DNA of 64,000 nt from Chloroflexota bacterium (GTDB taxonomy: Bacteria > Chloroflexota > Anaerolineae > UBA7937 > B3-Chlor), in assembly GCA_030603665.1 (NCBI GenBank), contig JAUVXJ010000007.1, forward strand, positions 124,001 to 188,000, written 5' to 3'. Each line of letters begins with the position of its first letter. The first letter of the stretch is position 1. Of the stretch, positions 26,448 to 36,471 are shown piece after piece. The notes under the pieces are model-generated. The model had not been told where the DNA came from, made no database searches, and worked only from the letters and a program-made list of their open reading frames with translations. Both the position numbers and the translations under genes were made by a program.

Positions 26448-27845
26448 CTAGCTCCCCATCATCGCCAGGCTGCGGTATCTCCACAAGTTGCCTAGCGCAG
26501 CTGCCGCCCTCTCCGGAGTGGGATAGTTGGGCACGCCGGCTTCCTCGAGAGAGCGAATGCCCTCGCGCCATATCTCGCCAGGCGCCGATAGACAGCACGT
26601 GATGGGCTTCCTGCTTGCCCAGCCCTTCAGTACATCGCTCAAGGCGTCCACAGCCCCGATGTTGGCCGAGGCGTAGGCTATGCACAGCACCACACCATCG
26701 ACGTTGACGTCGCCCAGAGCAGCATCAGCCACCTCGGCGATGGCCTCAGGACTGTACCAGGCGGGCCCCATATCCACTGGGTTGCTTCTCAAGGCCAGCG
26801 GAGGCAGGGCTACGTTGATCCGCTCCTGCGTCTCCTCTGAAAAGGTGGTCAAGACCAGACCCCTCTCCTCAGAAACATCGCAGGCCGCCATACCCGGTCC
26901 CGCCTGGCCGGACAGCACCGCCGCCCTGTTCCCCTCTGGAACCGGGCACAAGTCCAGGGCCTTGGCCGTGTCCAGCAGTTCCTCCAGGCTGGTGACCGCC
27001 AGCATGCCGGTCTGTCTGAAAGCTCCCTGGTAGACCTTGTACTGCCCCGCGAGGGAACCGGTGTGGAACCTGGAGGCCTTGTCGCTGACCTCAGACCTGC
27101 CCACCTTGTACACCAACAGTGGCTTCTTTCCCCGCACGCTCCTGGCTACGTCCATCAGCCGACGTGGGTCATCGACGCCCTCCATGTACATGGCGATGAC
27201 ACCGGTGGACTCATCTTCAGCCAGGTACTCCAGCAGCTCGGCGAAGCCCACGTTGCAGCGGTTGCCCACCCCGATGATCTTGCTGAAGCCCACGTTCTGC
27301 TTCATGGCCAGGAAGGCCAGCATGTGAGCCATGCCACCGCTCTGGCTGATGAGGCTGATGCCGCCCTTCTTCACCTGGGAGAACTCAGGGGTGAAGGAGG
27401 CGTTGAGCTCGGCGTGCAGATTGGCCATGCCGAAGGTGTTCGGGCCGATGATGGGGATCCCCGCTTGGTCAGCCAGCCTGGCCATCTCCGTCTGAAGCTC
27501 TGCTCCCTGTTCATCCTCGATCTCCTTGAACCCCGCCGTGATGAGCACGATGCCCTTGACACCCTTGCTGGCGCATTGTTCGATGACCCCAGGGACCGCC
27601 TGGGCAGGTAGTACCACCACAGCGAGATCCACCTCGTGAGGGACATCCGCGACTGAGGGGTAAGCCTCGACCCCGAATAGCTCCGTCTCCTTGGGATTGA
27701 CAGGAAACACACCACCCTTGAAGCCACCCTCCGTCAGGCTCTTCATCACGTGGTATCCCAGCTTGCCAGGGTTCTTGGAAGCGCCGATTATGGCGACGCT
27801 ACGCGGATCGAACAGTCGGTGCAGGTTCTCAACTTTGATCGGCAT
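26448..27845 (-). CDS. acyl-CoA synthetase (NDP-forming) alpha-type protein, CoA-binding
   Basis: A 465-aa protein with the alpha-subunit layout of ADP-forming acetyl-CoA synthetase. The N-terminal CoA-binding Rossmann domain (7-130) starts with FDPRSVAIIGASKNPGKLG. Two succinyl-CoA-synthetase-like domains follow, with IGPNTFGM and SLISQSGGMAHM. H261 in RFHTGSLAG is the expected phospho-His. The ATP-grasp beta domain is missing and not encoded nearby, so it would need a separate beta subunit. The ATG at 27845 follows GAGAGGAC. The longer frame upstream adds non-family residues. Confidence 0.9.
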   Translation of the reverse strand: MPIKVENLHRLFDPRSVAIIGASKNPGKLGYHVMKSLTEGGFKGGVFPVNPKETELFGVEAYPSVADVPHEVDLAVVVLPAQAVPGVIEQCASKGVKGIVLITAGFKEIEDEQGAELQTEMARLADQAGIPIIGPNTFGMANLHAELNASFTPEFSQVKKGGISLISQSGGMAHMLAFLAMKQNVGFSKIIGVGNRCNVGFAELLEYLAEDESTGVIAMYMEGVDDPRRLMDVARSVRGKKPLLVYKVGRSEVSDKASRFHTGSLAGQYKVYQGAFRQTGMLAVTSLEELLDTAKALDLCPVPEGNRAAVLSGQAGPGMAACDVSEERGLVLTTFSEETQERINVALPPLALRSNPVDMGPAWYSPEAIAEVADAALGDVNVDGVVLCIAYASANIGAVDALSDVLKGWASRKPITCCLSAPGEIWREGIRSLEEAGVPNYPTPERAAAALGNLWRYRSLAMMGS

Positions 27846-28079
27846 GTCCTCTCGCTCCTGGAGTCTGTATAGACACAGCATATCAAGCCCGCAGCCTGGA
27901 CCTAGCCATTGTAGGGCCGTGGGCATGAAGAGTCAAGCGTTTTCGCGTTCGGACGCCGGTGCTCGTTGTTTCGATGCACCTCAGGGCGATGGATGCCCAG
28001 CCCCTGTGCCTCGCAGTATTGCCAGACTCTTCCGGCTGGGGTACGATCTAGCTAACCCCTTGTCAAGTGACACAATGAC

Positions 28080-28928
28080 ATGAAAACCTACCTGGACTGC
28101 TATCCCTGCTTTCTTCGCCAGGCGCTGGACGCAGCCCGCTATGCCGGAGCCGACGACGACCGGCAGCGCGCCATACTGGATCTGGTGCTCGACACTTTGA
28201 GATCACTCGATCCGGCAAGCACGCCGCCTGAGATCGGCGACGCCATACACCGTATCGTGCGTCAAGAGACAGGAGGTCGCGATATCCGTACGCCCGTGCG
28301 AAGGAGGAGGCCACACAACAAGCGCTGGCTCTCTACCCCAGGCTCAAGACCTTCGTCGCAGAAGCGTCAGATCCTCTGCAAGTCGCCGTGCGGCTAGCCA
28401 TTGCGGGCAATATCATTGACCTGGCGCCGAACAGCTCATACGATCTCTGGGCTACGGTCGAGCGCGTGCTGGATCAGCCCTTCGCCGTTGACGACAGCCA
28501 CGCTTTCGCACGAGCGCTGTCCTCCACAGACGCGCTCCTCTATCTGGCCGACAACGCAGGCGAGACGGTGTTCGACCGGGTGCTGATCGAGAGTCTCGAC
28601 GTGCCAGTGAACTACGCCGTGAAAGGCGGCCCGGTCCTCAACGACGCCACCTTCGACGATGCGGTAAGCGCGGGGCTGGACACGGTAGCCGAGGTGGTGA
28701 GCACCGGCTCTGACGCCCCAGGCACTGTCCTGCGGCTGTGCTCAGCAGAATTCCGTCGCCGCTACGACGAGGCGCAGATGATCGTCGCCAAGGGCCAGGC
28801 CAACTACGAGACCCTGAGCGGAGAGGGGGAGCGCCTCTTCTTCTCTACTTCAAACCAAGTGCCACGTCATCGCCGAAGACGTGGGAGCGCCCCAGGGCAG
28901 TATCGTGCTCAAGCGGGGATCCAACTAG
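28080..28928 (+). pseudogene. DUF89 (damage-control phosphatase-like) gene with two compensating frameshifts
   Basis: Three frames are needed to read one DUF89 protein. Frame one (from 28080) gives the N-terminal CYPCFLRQALDAAR and runs to RQETGGRD. Two extra bases (AT duplicated near 28284-28287) shift it to PYARAKEEATQQALALYPRL, and on through VRLAIAGNIIDLAPN and LADNAGETVFDR, the family's metal-binding DNAGE region. One extra T near 28846-28852 then shifts back to TKCHVIAEDVGAPQGSIVLKRGSN and the stop at 28928. The net insertion of three bases restores the first frame. Family members are metal-dependent phosphatases of damaged metabolites. It is either a recent pseudogene or carries assembly errors. 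Confidence 0.85.
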
Positions 28929-28946
28929 TAAGGTGGAGGCAAACCG

Positions 28947-29267
28947 ATGGAAGAGTATCTTCACGTGCTCACCACGATCGACAGCGAGGAGAAGGCTGGC
29001 GAGCTACAGCGTCTGCTTGTCGAAGAGCGGGCAGCCGCCTGCGTGCAAATCCTGGGCCCCATATCCAGCCTCTACTGGTGGAAGGGGGAGATAGAACAGG
29101 CGCAGGAGTGGTTGTGCCTGGCCAAGACGCGCAGGAGTGAGTTCAGACGTCTGGAGAGGCTGGTCAAGGAGCACCATCCCTACGAGACCCCCGAGATCAT
29201 CGGCATTCCCATCCTCGCCGGGAATGAGGACTACCTGGAGTGGATCAAGGCTGAGACCAGGCCTTGA
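28947..29267 (+). CDS. cutA: CutA1 family divalent-cation tolerance protein
   Basis: A 106-aa small trimeric protein of the CutA1 family. It has the start (HVLTTIDSEEKAGELQRLL), ERAAACVQILGPISSLYWWKGEIE and the late HHPYETPEIIGIPI motif. Length matches the family. GGAGG lies 6-7 nt before the ATG. It follows the broken DUF89 gene by 18 bp, so the two were probably one transcript. The molecular role of CutA is still unclear; metal tolerance is the historical name. Confidence 0.95.
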   Translation: MEEYLHVLTTIDSEEKAGELQRLLVEERAAACVQILGPISSLYWWKGEIEQAQEWLCLAKTRRSEFRRLERLVKEHHPYETPEIIGIPILAGNEDYLEWIKAETRP

Positions 29268-29337
29268 CCTCCATTCCTCACTGTGCAAACCGGGAGTGGG
29301 GTAGATGCTGCACAACGAGCACAAAGGATGCCCGCTT

Positions 29338-29366
29338 TTGACACTTCACGCCCGTTCTGGTATACT
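29338..29366 (+). promoter_or_regulatory. near-consensus sigma-70 promoter
   Basis: TTGACA (29338-29343), a 17-bp spacer and TATACT (29361-29366). Transcription would start around 29373, leaving a leader of under 20 nt before the ATG at 29390. Confidence 0.75.
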
Positions 29367-29389
29367 GAGAAATTAAAGCAGGTCGGTCC

Positions 29390-30190
29390 ATGGCAGCCGA
29401 CGAGCGTGCCATCCGTGAGGACTTCACCACCCCACCCGCTGACCGCTGGAAGCAGTATGTCCAGGGTAGCGGCGCGCTCGAGGCCGCCGGGCACACCCTG
29501 CTTTTCATTAACAATAGAACATCGACCCGCCGCTACACCAACGCCCAGATCGACGACTACCAGGGGCTGGCACGCGGCCGTTTCCGCTGGCGTCCTCCAC
29601 TGAGGATGACAGTCCGGGCGCGGTTCTCGCACAGCTCGGAGAAACTATCGGGGACCGCTGGCTTTGGCTTCTGGAACGATCCCTTCATGATGACGGGCAG
29701 GCGTATGCCCACACTACCAAGAGTAGTCTGGTTCTTCTACGCCTCGCCTCCGTCCAACATGAAGCTGGATCTCCATACTCCAGGGCATGGCTGGAAGGCC
29801 GCCACGCTGGACGCTTGGCGAAGGCCGTTCTTTCTATTAGCGCCTACGGCTCCGATAGCAGTGCCCCTGATGAACGTGCGACGCCTGTATCGCCTGCTGT
29901 GGCCAACAGCGCAGAGAAGTATGGGAGTCAGCGAGACAGCGTTGGAGATCCCGATGACGGACTGGCATACGTACGTCATCGAATGGGGCACGGAGCATGC
30001 CTCTTTCAGCGTGGATGGCGGGCTGGTACTGGAATCCGAGCGGTCACCCAAGGGCCCACTAGGCCTCGTCCTTTGGCTCGACAACCAGTACGCAGTGGTG
30101 ACGCCCTGGGGACGCTTTGGGTACGGGCTACTGGGTTCGCCGGAGCGCCAATGGATGGAGGTGGATTTGCTCTCCGTCGAGCCGGGCTAG
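29390..30190 (+). CDS. hypothetical protein with concanavalin-like (GH16-type) beta-sandwich features
   Basis: A 266-aa protein without a signal peptide. The C-terminal half has the pattern typical of laminarinase/GH16-type folds (TDWHTYVIEWGTEHASFSVDGGLVLE), plus earlier strands such as AGFGFWNDPF. The catalytic ExDxxE of active GH16 enzymes is not visible, so it is more likely a lectin-like or structural domain than a glycosidase. It has its own strong promoter and no obvious operon partner. Fold assignment is by pattern memory only. Confidence 0.6.
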   Translation: MAADERAIREDFTTPPADRWKQYVQGSGALEAAGHTLLFINNRTSTRRYTNAQIDDYQGLARGRFRWRPPLRMTVRARFSHSSEKLSGTAGFGFWNDPFMMTGRRMPTLPRVVWFFYASPPSNMKLDLHTPGHGWKAATLDAWRRPFFLLAPTAPIAVPLMNVRRLYRLLWPTAQRSMGVSETALEIPMTDWHTYVIEWGTEHASFSVDGGLVLESERSPKGPLGLVLWLDNQYAVVTPWGRFGYGLLGSPERQWMEVDLLSVEPG

Positions 30191-30309
30191 ACCGAGGGAG
30201 GAGCTTGCCAGCCCGGGGGTCTCTGGTCCTTGGCAATCAGGTCTGACAGGCTATGGCACCGACGACGGTGCGCCTGCCTACAACAACTCGAGATACGAAA
30301 GGAGTCAAC

Positions 30310-32592
30310 ATGCCAGAAGGAATCAAATGGTTCAAGGAATTATCCAAGAGCGACGTCGGTATCGCTGGCGGCAAAGGAGCCAATCTGGGTGAGATGACCC
30401 AAGCCGGGCTGCCTGTTCCTCCCGGCTTCACCATAACCACTCCCACCTACCGGCGTTTCACGCAGGCGACCGGGATCCTGGACCAGATCAAAGACGTCGT
30501 TCACGGCCTGGATGTGGACGACAACGCGGCTCTGCTGCAGACTGCCGAGGATGCCAAGCGTATCGTCGTTGGCGCGAAGATGCCAAAAGACGTAGCCGAT
30601 CTGATCGCGGCGGCCTACAAAGCGCTCTGCGACCAGGAAGGAGAGGAGTTGTACGTCGCCGTCCGCTCCTCAGCCACCGCGGAAGATACCGCAGAGGCCT
30701 CCTTTGCGGGAATGAACGAGACCTTCCTCAACGTCCGAGGCAAGAAGGACGTGCTGGACTCGGTGAAGAAGTGCTGGGCTTCGCTTTACGGAGCGCGGGT
30801 CATCTTCTACCGCGTGAAGCAAGGCTTCGAGAGTTGGGGCATGGAGATGGGCGTCGTCGTCCAGAAGATGGCCGATGCTGACAAGGCGGGCGTGGCCTTC
30901 ACCCAGAACCCGGCCACCGGTGCACCCAACGAACTGATCATTGAGGCAGCCTTTGGCCTGGCTGATCCCGTCGTCGCCGGAGAGATATCCCCCGACTACT
31001 ACCTGGTGGAGAAGGACACACTCAACATCCTCGACCAGCAGGTCAAGTATAAGAAGTTCAAACGCGTCCGTCGCGATGGCCAGACAGTGGACATAGACCT
31101 ATCGGAAGAGGAAGGCAGGCGCCAAGTACTCGATGAGGACGAGATCAAAGCGGTGGCCAAGGTGTGCCGCGATATCGAGAACCATTATGCCTGGGGCCAG
31201 GATATCGAGTGGGCCATCGAGGACAGCAAGATCTACATCGTGCAGTCGCGGCCCATCACCACACTGGATATGGCGAAGGAAGCCGAGGGAATTGCAGATG
31301 AGGACGCCGAGGTACTCCTGCGAGGTTTGGGGGCTGCCCCAGGCCGCGCCAGCGGCGAGGTCCGCATCCTGAGGAATGTGGAGGACGGAGTCAATCTGAA
31401 TGAAGGGGATATCCTCGTCACTGTCATGACCGCGCCCGACTGGGTGCCCCTGATGCGGAAGGCTTCCGCCATCGTGACCGACCAGGGTGGCATGACCTGT
31501 CACGCGGCCATCGTCAGCCGCGAGCTAGGCATCCCCGCCATTGTGGGCACCGACGGCGCCACCACCACCCTGGAGGATGGCACTCTGGTCACCGTTGATG
31601 GGAGCACTGGCGACATCTTCGCAGGCCGGCTGGCAGTGAAGAAGGAAGATAAGTCTGAGGCAGTTGTCGGCCGGGGCCTGCCCGTCACGGCTACTAAGGT
31701 TCTGGTGAACCTGGGCGAGCCCAGTCTGGCAGAGCGCATAGCCAAGCTGCCGGTGGACGGTATTGGCCTCCTGAGGGCGGAGTTCATGATCATCGAGGCC
31801 TGCGAAGGGATACACCCACGTCGTTTCGTGGAGGAGCACGGCGCCGAGATGTTCGTTGAGAGGATGTACAAGAGCCTGCTCACTTTTGCGCGGGCCTTCA
31901 ACCCTCGACCCATCACCTACCGTACTATGGACTTCCGGTCCAACGAGTTCCGTGATCTACAGGGCGGCAACGACTACGAGCCCAACGAGGCCAACCCCAT
32001 GATCGGCTATCGCGGCTCCTTCCGCTACGTTACCGAGCCAGACCTCTTCAAACTGGAGCTCGAGGCCGTCAAGCGCGTGCGGGGCGTTGGCCTGAGGAAC
32101 CTCCACGTGATGCTGCCCTTCGTGCGCACCATCAGTGAGGTCAGGCAGCTGGTGAAGTACATCGACGAAATCGGTCTCTTCGACGACATGTTCTTCGACC
32201 TGTGGGTCATGGCCGAGGTACCTTCTGTGGTCTACTACATGGACCAGTATCAGAAGCTGGGCGTCAGGGGCATCTCCATCGGCTCCAACGACTTGACCCA
32301 GCTAGTCCTGGCCATCGACCGCGATAGCGAAGTGCTGGCCCCACTGTTCAACGAGATGGATGAGGCGGTCCTGGATCACATCCGCCAGCTCCTGGAGAGG
32401 GCGGGCGAGTTGGGCATGAAGAGCTCCATCTGTGGACAGGCGCCCAGCGTTTTCCCAGAATACGCCAGCAAGCTGGTGCAGTGGGGCATCGACTCCATCT
32501 CCGTGAACTGGGATGTGATCGAGCAAACCATCCGCAACGTAGCCTCCGCAGAGCAGAAGCTGCTGCTTGAGGATGCACGCGCCAGACGATAG
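30310..32592 (+). CDS. ppsA: phosphoenolpyruvate synthase (pyruvate, water dikinase)
   Basis: A 760-aa enzyme converting pyruvate and ATP to phosphoenolpyruvate, AMP and phosphate, for gluconeogenesis. The N-terminal ATP-grasp domain has IAGGKGANLGEM and VRSSATAEDTAEASFAGMNETFLNV. The central phospho-His domain has GGMTCHAAIVSRELGIPAIVG, with H398 as the phosphorylated residue. The C-terminal PEP-binding TIM barrel has GLLRAEFMI and the Cys-containing SICGQAPS loop. The ATG at 30310 follows AAAGGAG by 5 nt. An in-frame upstream extension to 30253 lacks family sequence. Confidence 0.97.
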   Translation: MPEGIKWFKELSKSDVGIAGGKGANLGEMTQAGLPVPPGFTITTPTYRRFTQATGILDQIKDVVHGLDVDDNAALLQTAEDAKRIVVGAKMPKDVADLIAAAYKALCDQEGEELYVAVRSSATAEDTAEASFAGMNETFLNVRGKKDVLDSVKKCWASLYGARVIFYRVKQGFESWGMEMGVVVQKMADADKAGVAFTQNPATGAPNELIIEAAFGLADPVVAGEISPDYYLVEKDTLNILDQQVKYKKFKRVRRDGQTVDIDLSEEEGRRQVLDEDEIKAVAKVCRDIENHYAWGQDIEWAIEDSKIYIVQSRPITTLDMAKEAEGIADEDAEVLLRGLGAAPGRASGEVRILRNVEDGVNLNEGDILVTVMTAPDWVPLMRKASAIVTDQGGMTCHAAIVSRELGIPAIVGTDGATTTLEDGTLVTVDGSTGDIFAGRLAVKKEDKSEAVVGRGLPVTATKVLVNLGEPSLAERIAKLPVDGIGLLRAEFMIIEACEGIHPRRFVEEHGAEMFVERMYKSLLTFARAFNPRPITYRTMDFRSNEFRDLQGGNDYEPNEANPMIGYRGSFRYVTEPDLFKLELEAVKRVRGVGLRNLHVMLPFVRTISEVRQLVKYIDEIGLFDDMFFDLWVMAEVPSVVYYMDQYQKLGVRGISIGSNDLTQLVLAIDRDSEVLAPLFNEMDEAVLDHIRQLLERAGELGMKSSICGQAPSVFPEYASKLVQWGIDSISVNWDVIEQTIRNVASAEQKLLLEDARARR

Positions 32593-32787
32593 GCCTCTAG
32601 CGATCCTGTAGGAAGGTTGCCATCGAAGAATGAGGGGGGGGTACAGCCGGGCAGGTTTGACTCCCCCTCTGACGATCCGATGGGTGTGTGTCCACACTGC
32701 ACGGGGCCGCTGTGCTCAGTCCTCGAGGCCCCCTGGCTGATCGTACCACTCAGCGTCTGAGAACCGCTCAAACTGCGGGGGCTCCAG

Positions 32788-35700
32788 ATGAAGGCAAAGG
32801 TCTTTCTTGTCGCAGTAGCCGTGGCCTTGCTCGTGACCACACGACCGATACTGCCCCCCACTCTGGCGGCGCCCCAGCTGCAAACCATCATCGTGACCAG
32901 CACGGCTGATTCTGGCCCTGGCAGCCTGCGCGAGGCCCTCAGCCTAACCCCCTCCGGCACCGTCATTACGTTCGACCCCACAGTGTTTCCTCCTGACAAC
33001 CCGTCGAGGATTTCCCTCCTTTCGCCCCTGCCGGCGCTTTCGCAAGGACAGGTGACCATCGATGCCAGCAATGCCGGGGTACTCCTTGACGGGGGGCAAT
33101 TGCCGCCCGAGGAAGGCGCCAACGGATTCACTATCGCCTCTAGTGGGAATACCATCCAAGGCCTGCAGATTCTGGGCTTCCCTGAGCATGGAATCACCCT
33201 CCAGAGTGGTGCCCAAGACAACACCATCGGCGGGGATCGGACAGTTGGACTCGGTCCGACAGGCCAGGGGAATGTCATCAGTGGAAACGGCATCGAGGGA
33301 GTCCGCATCGAGGGACCGGGCACAGATGACAACCTGGTGATCGGTAACCTCATCGGCACCGATGCGACCGGGACATCAGCCCTGGGCAACGGTTTTCATG
33401 GAGTGGCCATCGTTGGCGGCGCTCAGTACAACCAGGTCGGCGCTGCCACAGCAGACAAGCGCAACATCATCAGTGGCAATGCGTGGGACGGGGTGTTCAT
33501 ACACTACAGCGGCACCATGTTCAATACCGTGAGCGGCAACCACATCGGCACAGACGCCTCTGGCACGACACCAATTCCAAACGGCAACTTCGGCGTCAAT
33601 CTGGGAGACAATGCGCGCGACAATCTCGTAGGCGGCGGCACGCCTGCCGAAGGCAACCTCATCAGCGGCAATCATGGTGGGGGAGTGAACGTCGCCGGCG
33701 ACGGCGTGAGAGACAACATCGTCAGCAGCAACCTCATTGGTGTCGATGCTCTCGGCAACCAGCCTCTTCCCAACACCAACGGCGTGGTAGTCGGAGGCGG
33801 AGCTAGCTACAACACCGTGCGGGGCAACGTCGTCAGCGGCAACCTCGATGGTGTCATAGTAGCTGGGAGTGGCACTACAAACAACATCGTCCACGGCAAC
33901 TCCATCGGGACGAACGCCGAGGGCGACGCGGCGATCAGCAACGAGATCGATGGCGTTTGGATCGGCGATGGTGCCCATCACAACGTCGTTGGCGGCACGA
34001 CGCCAGAGGAACGTAACATCATCAGCGGCAATCTGAACAATGGTGTGGTCATAGACGCAAGCGCTCACAACACCGTCAGTGGCAACTACATTGGTACGGA
34101 TGCTACCGGCACGGCAGCAGTAGGCAACGGCAACATCGGAGTCGTCCTCGCCTGGGGCGCCCAGCACAACCTCGTCGGCGGCGCCACGCCGGAGCAGCGC
34201 AACATTATCAGCGGAAATGGAAACGTGGGCGTGAGTCTAGCCAACGGGGACACGATGGGCAACATCGTGACTGGCAACTACATCGGCACTGATGTGACCG
34301 GAACTGTGTCGCTGGGCAACGCTGAGGCGGGCGTCTGGATCGGCGAGGGTGCGCAGCACAACATCGTTGGCGGCACCTCACCAGGAGAAGGCAACCTCAT
34401 CAGCGGAAACGGCGGGATTGGCGTGAGGATCGACGGCAGCGACACGCTGGGGAATGCTGTCGCAGGGAGTTTCATCGGCACGGACTTCAACGGCAGCGAC
34501 CCCTTGGGCAACGTTGGCGACGGTGTATCTGTTCACGCTGGCGCTGGTCTTAACACCATCGGGCCAGGAAACACCATCGCCTTCAATGGCGAAAATGGTG
34601 TGAGCGTCCAAGGCGCTGGTACCTTGGGCAACACTATTACCGCCAACTCCATCCATAACAACGACGAGCTGGGCATCCGGAACTGGCAGCGCGGTAACAC
34701 AGAATTGTCTCCTCCGACAATCACGCATGCTGGCACGCGCGTCGTCTGGGGAACCGCCCCGCCCAACACCAGAGTAGAGATCTTCTCGGATGAAGGCGCT
34801 GAAGGGCGACTGTTTGAGGGGGCCACGGAGGCTGATCAGCTGGGCCACTTCGTTTTCCAGATGCCCCAAGGGAGATTCACCGGACCCAATGTGACTGCCA
34901 GTTGTATAGACGCAGAAGGCAATACCTCATCGTTCTCGTCTCCGCAGTCTCCACCCGCACCGGCGGTCATGAGGGAGCTGCCCAACATCATAGCCCCCAC
35001 ACAGGTCTCTGTCGATCCAAGGGTAGTGGGCACGAACCTGGCGCTGGCACTTTCCTGTGTGCTGTTCTTCGGTCTGACTTCCAGCATCTTCAACACGATC
35101 CTCAAGGATTACTCTGACGAATTGCGGGGGGCCGCGGGAAGACTGGTCCCTCGGATCCTCGCTGGCTTCACCTCCAGGTTAGGCGGGTGGACTCAAGGCC
35201 TGACACAACGTGGGCGCAGCCGAATCGTCCTAATGTGGGTGGGCGTGCTCCTTGCGACCTCACTGATCGAATCCTTTCTCGACCCCACGATCGGTCTCTT
35301 GAGCCTGGAGAGGCTCGGACTTCTCGTGACCCTCTTCCTATCTGCGGTAGCTGTGAGCGGACTGGAGTTGGGTTCGGATCTGTTTGCGCACCGGCGGTGG
35401 GCTCCCACCCTGATGACCGAGAGCAAGGTGCAGTGGTTGGGCATGGCCATCGCCCTTGGCTGTGTGATTCTGTCCCGGGCACTGGGGTTCACACCAGGAT
35501 ATCTGTACGGGATCGTGGGCGCCATGTACGTGGTGCCCAGTCTCGTCGGTACTGCCGAGTCGGGCAAGAGAGCGGCCCTTGTTCTGCTGGCCGTTCTTAC
35601 GGGCGGTCTCGTCCTTTGGCTGGCCACCGCGTTCCTGCCGAGCGCTCTCGCCGAGCTGGAACCTCTCCTCCTCACCGCCTTCCTGATTGGGCTGCAGGGA

Positions 35701-35967
35701 GTGTTCTTTGCTCTGATTCCCTTGGCCTTCACCGACGGCGGCCACATCTGGAACTGGAGGAAGGGCGTGTGGTTCGTCTTCTTCACAGTGGTGTTGTTCT
35801 GCTTCTACCACTTCGTCCTCAACCCCAGTGCCTCCGACGTACAAGCTGTGCAGCAGAATAGCGTGCAGACGCTGTTGGCGTTGGTTGTCACCTTCGGGCT
35901 GGCCACTCTCACTCTCTGGATGCTCTTTCCGTTTCGTCTGGGGCGCGCGAGGGCCCGCGGAGGCTAG
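32788..35967 (+). CDS. secreted parallel beta-helix domain fused to a multi-pass membrane domain
   Basis: A 1059-aa protein. A signal peptide (1-28) is followed by a CSLREA-like start (IVTSTADSGPGSLREAL, about 35-52). Residues about 110-640 are roughly ten repeats of a right-handed beta-helix (ERNIISGN ... GVxIxxGAxxNxVxGNxIGTDAxGTxxLGN). An Ig-like junction (645-725) follows. Then about eight hydrophobic helices (750-1050) form a membrane domain, with NLALALSCVLFFGLTSSIFN at the start. The C-terminal part recalls 'FGLLP motif' membrane proteins, from memory. The helix part would lie outside, held by the membrane part. Function unknown; surface carbohydrate binding or adhesion is plausible. 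Confidence 0.82.
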   Translation: MKAKVFLVAVAVALLVTTRPILPPTLAAPQLQTIIVTSTADSGPGSLREALSLTPSGTVITFDPTVFPPDNPSRISLLSPLPALSQGQVTIDASNAGVLLDGGQLPPEEGANGFTIASSGNTIQGLQILGFPEHGITLQSGAQDNTIGGDRTVGLGPTGQGNVISGNGIEGVRIEGPGTDDNLVIGNLIGTDATGTSALGNGFHGVAIVGGAQYNQVGAATADKRNIISGNAWDGVFIHYSGTMFNTVSGNHIGTDASGTTPIPNGNFGVNLGDNARDNLVGGGTPAEGNLISGNHGGGVNVAGDGVRDNIVSSNLIGVDALGNQPLPNTNGVVVGGGASYNTVRGNVVSGNLDGVIVAGSGTTNNIVHGNSIGTNAEGDAAISNEIDGVWIGDGAHHNVVGGTTPEERNIISGNLNNGVVIDASAHNTVSGNYIGTDATGTAAVGNGNIGVVLAWGAQHNLVGGATPEQRNIISGNGNVGVSLANGDTMGNIVTGNYIGTDVTGTVSLGNAEAGVWIGEGAQHNIVGGTSPGEGNLISGNGGIGVRIDGSDTLGNAVAGSFIGTDFNGSDPLGNVGDGVSVHAGAGLNTIGPGNTIAFNGENGVSVQGAGTLGNTITANSIHNNDELGIRNWQRGNTELSPPTITHAGTRVVWGTAPPNTRVEIFSDEGAEGRLFEGATEADQLGHFVFQMPQGRFTGPNVTASCIDAEGNTSSFSSPQSPPAPAVMRELPNIIAPTQVSVDPRVVGTNLALALSCVLFFGLTSSIFNTILKDYSDELRGAAGRLVPRILAGFTSRLGGWTQGLTQRGRSRIVLMWVGVLLATSLIESFLDPTIGLLSLERLGLLVTLFLSAVAVSGLELGSDLFAHRRWAPTLMTESKVQWLGMAIALGCVILSRALGFTPGYLYGIVGAMYVVPSLVGTAESGKRAALVLLAVLTGGLVLWLATAFLPSALAELEPLLLTAFLIGLQGVFFALIPLAFTDGGHIWNWRKGVWFVFFTVVLFCFYHFVLNPSASDVQAVQQNSVQTLLALVVTFGLATLTLWMLFPFRLGRARARGG

Positions 35968-36231
35968 GGACGTTGCAGCGACCTGCTGTTGCACTTGTCC
36001 CCCTCTGGCAACGCACACACTCCTTCCTCCCGTGGCGTCGGCTGCGGCAACCGCATGTCTTCTTCTCCCGCGACCAGCCCCTCGCCTCAATCACCAACTC
36101 CTGGTAGTAGCGCTCTGATTGTTTGACCACCCCACTCCGCTGTGCTATATTTGACACCGGTCTGCAAGGCGCCGAGCCAACTCGTACTCCGGACACTTCT
36201 CCGGGGAGTGGGCGCCGAAGACGAGGAGATC

Positions 36232-36471
36232 ATGAGACGACACCGGAAGTGCCTGGCCCATTCAGCTACGTTTGCCCTGTTGCTGTCGATCGCTTCCACA
36301 CATGCCGCCCACGCCTACGTCGACCCTGGTACAGGCAGCTACGTCATCCAGATCATCATCGCCGCCCTCGCAGGGATCGCCTTCGCTGTGAAGATCTACT
36401 GGGGCAGGATCAAGGGCCTCTTCTCCAGGTCCTCATCGGAGGGACAGGGCACAGCGAGTGATGAGCGGTAG
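36232..36471 (+). CDS. small membrane protein of a surface-modification module
   Basis: A 79-aa protein with a signal-like hydrophobic helix (about 9-25), then YVDPGTGSYVIQIIIAALAGIAFAVKIYWGRIK, a second helix (about 33-50) and a basic tail. Small proteins with an 'A-Y-(I/V)-DPGTGS' core recur beside methyltransferases and membrane sulfatase-like proteins in surface polysaccharide loci, and that is the arrangement here. GAGGAGATC lies just before the ATG at 36232. Its last 14 bases overlap the next gene. No catalytic residues. Confidence 0.75.
   Translation: MRRHRKCLAHSATFALLLSIASTHAAHAYVDPGTGSYVIQIIIAALAGIAFAVKIYWGRIKGLFSRSSSEGQGTASDER

Noticed and set aside
32620..32680. G-run and C-run after ppsA, considered as a terminator
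   Set aside because: The pairing is imperfect with a large loop and no T-run; support too weak to list.
33100..34600. Regular repeats in the beta-helix gene, considered as a CRISPR-like array
   Set aside because: Repeats are in frame and encode beta-helix coils of varying length; no constant repeat-spacer unit.
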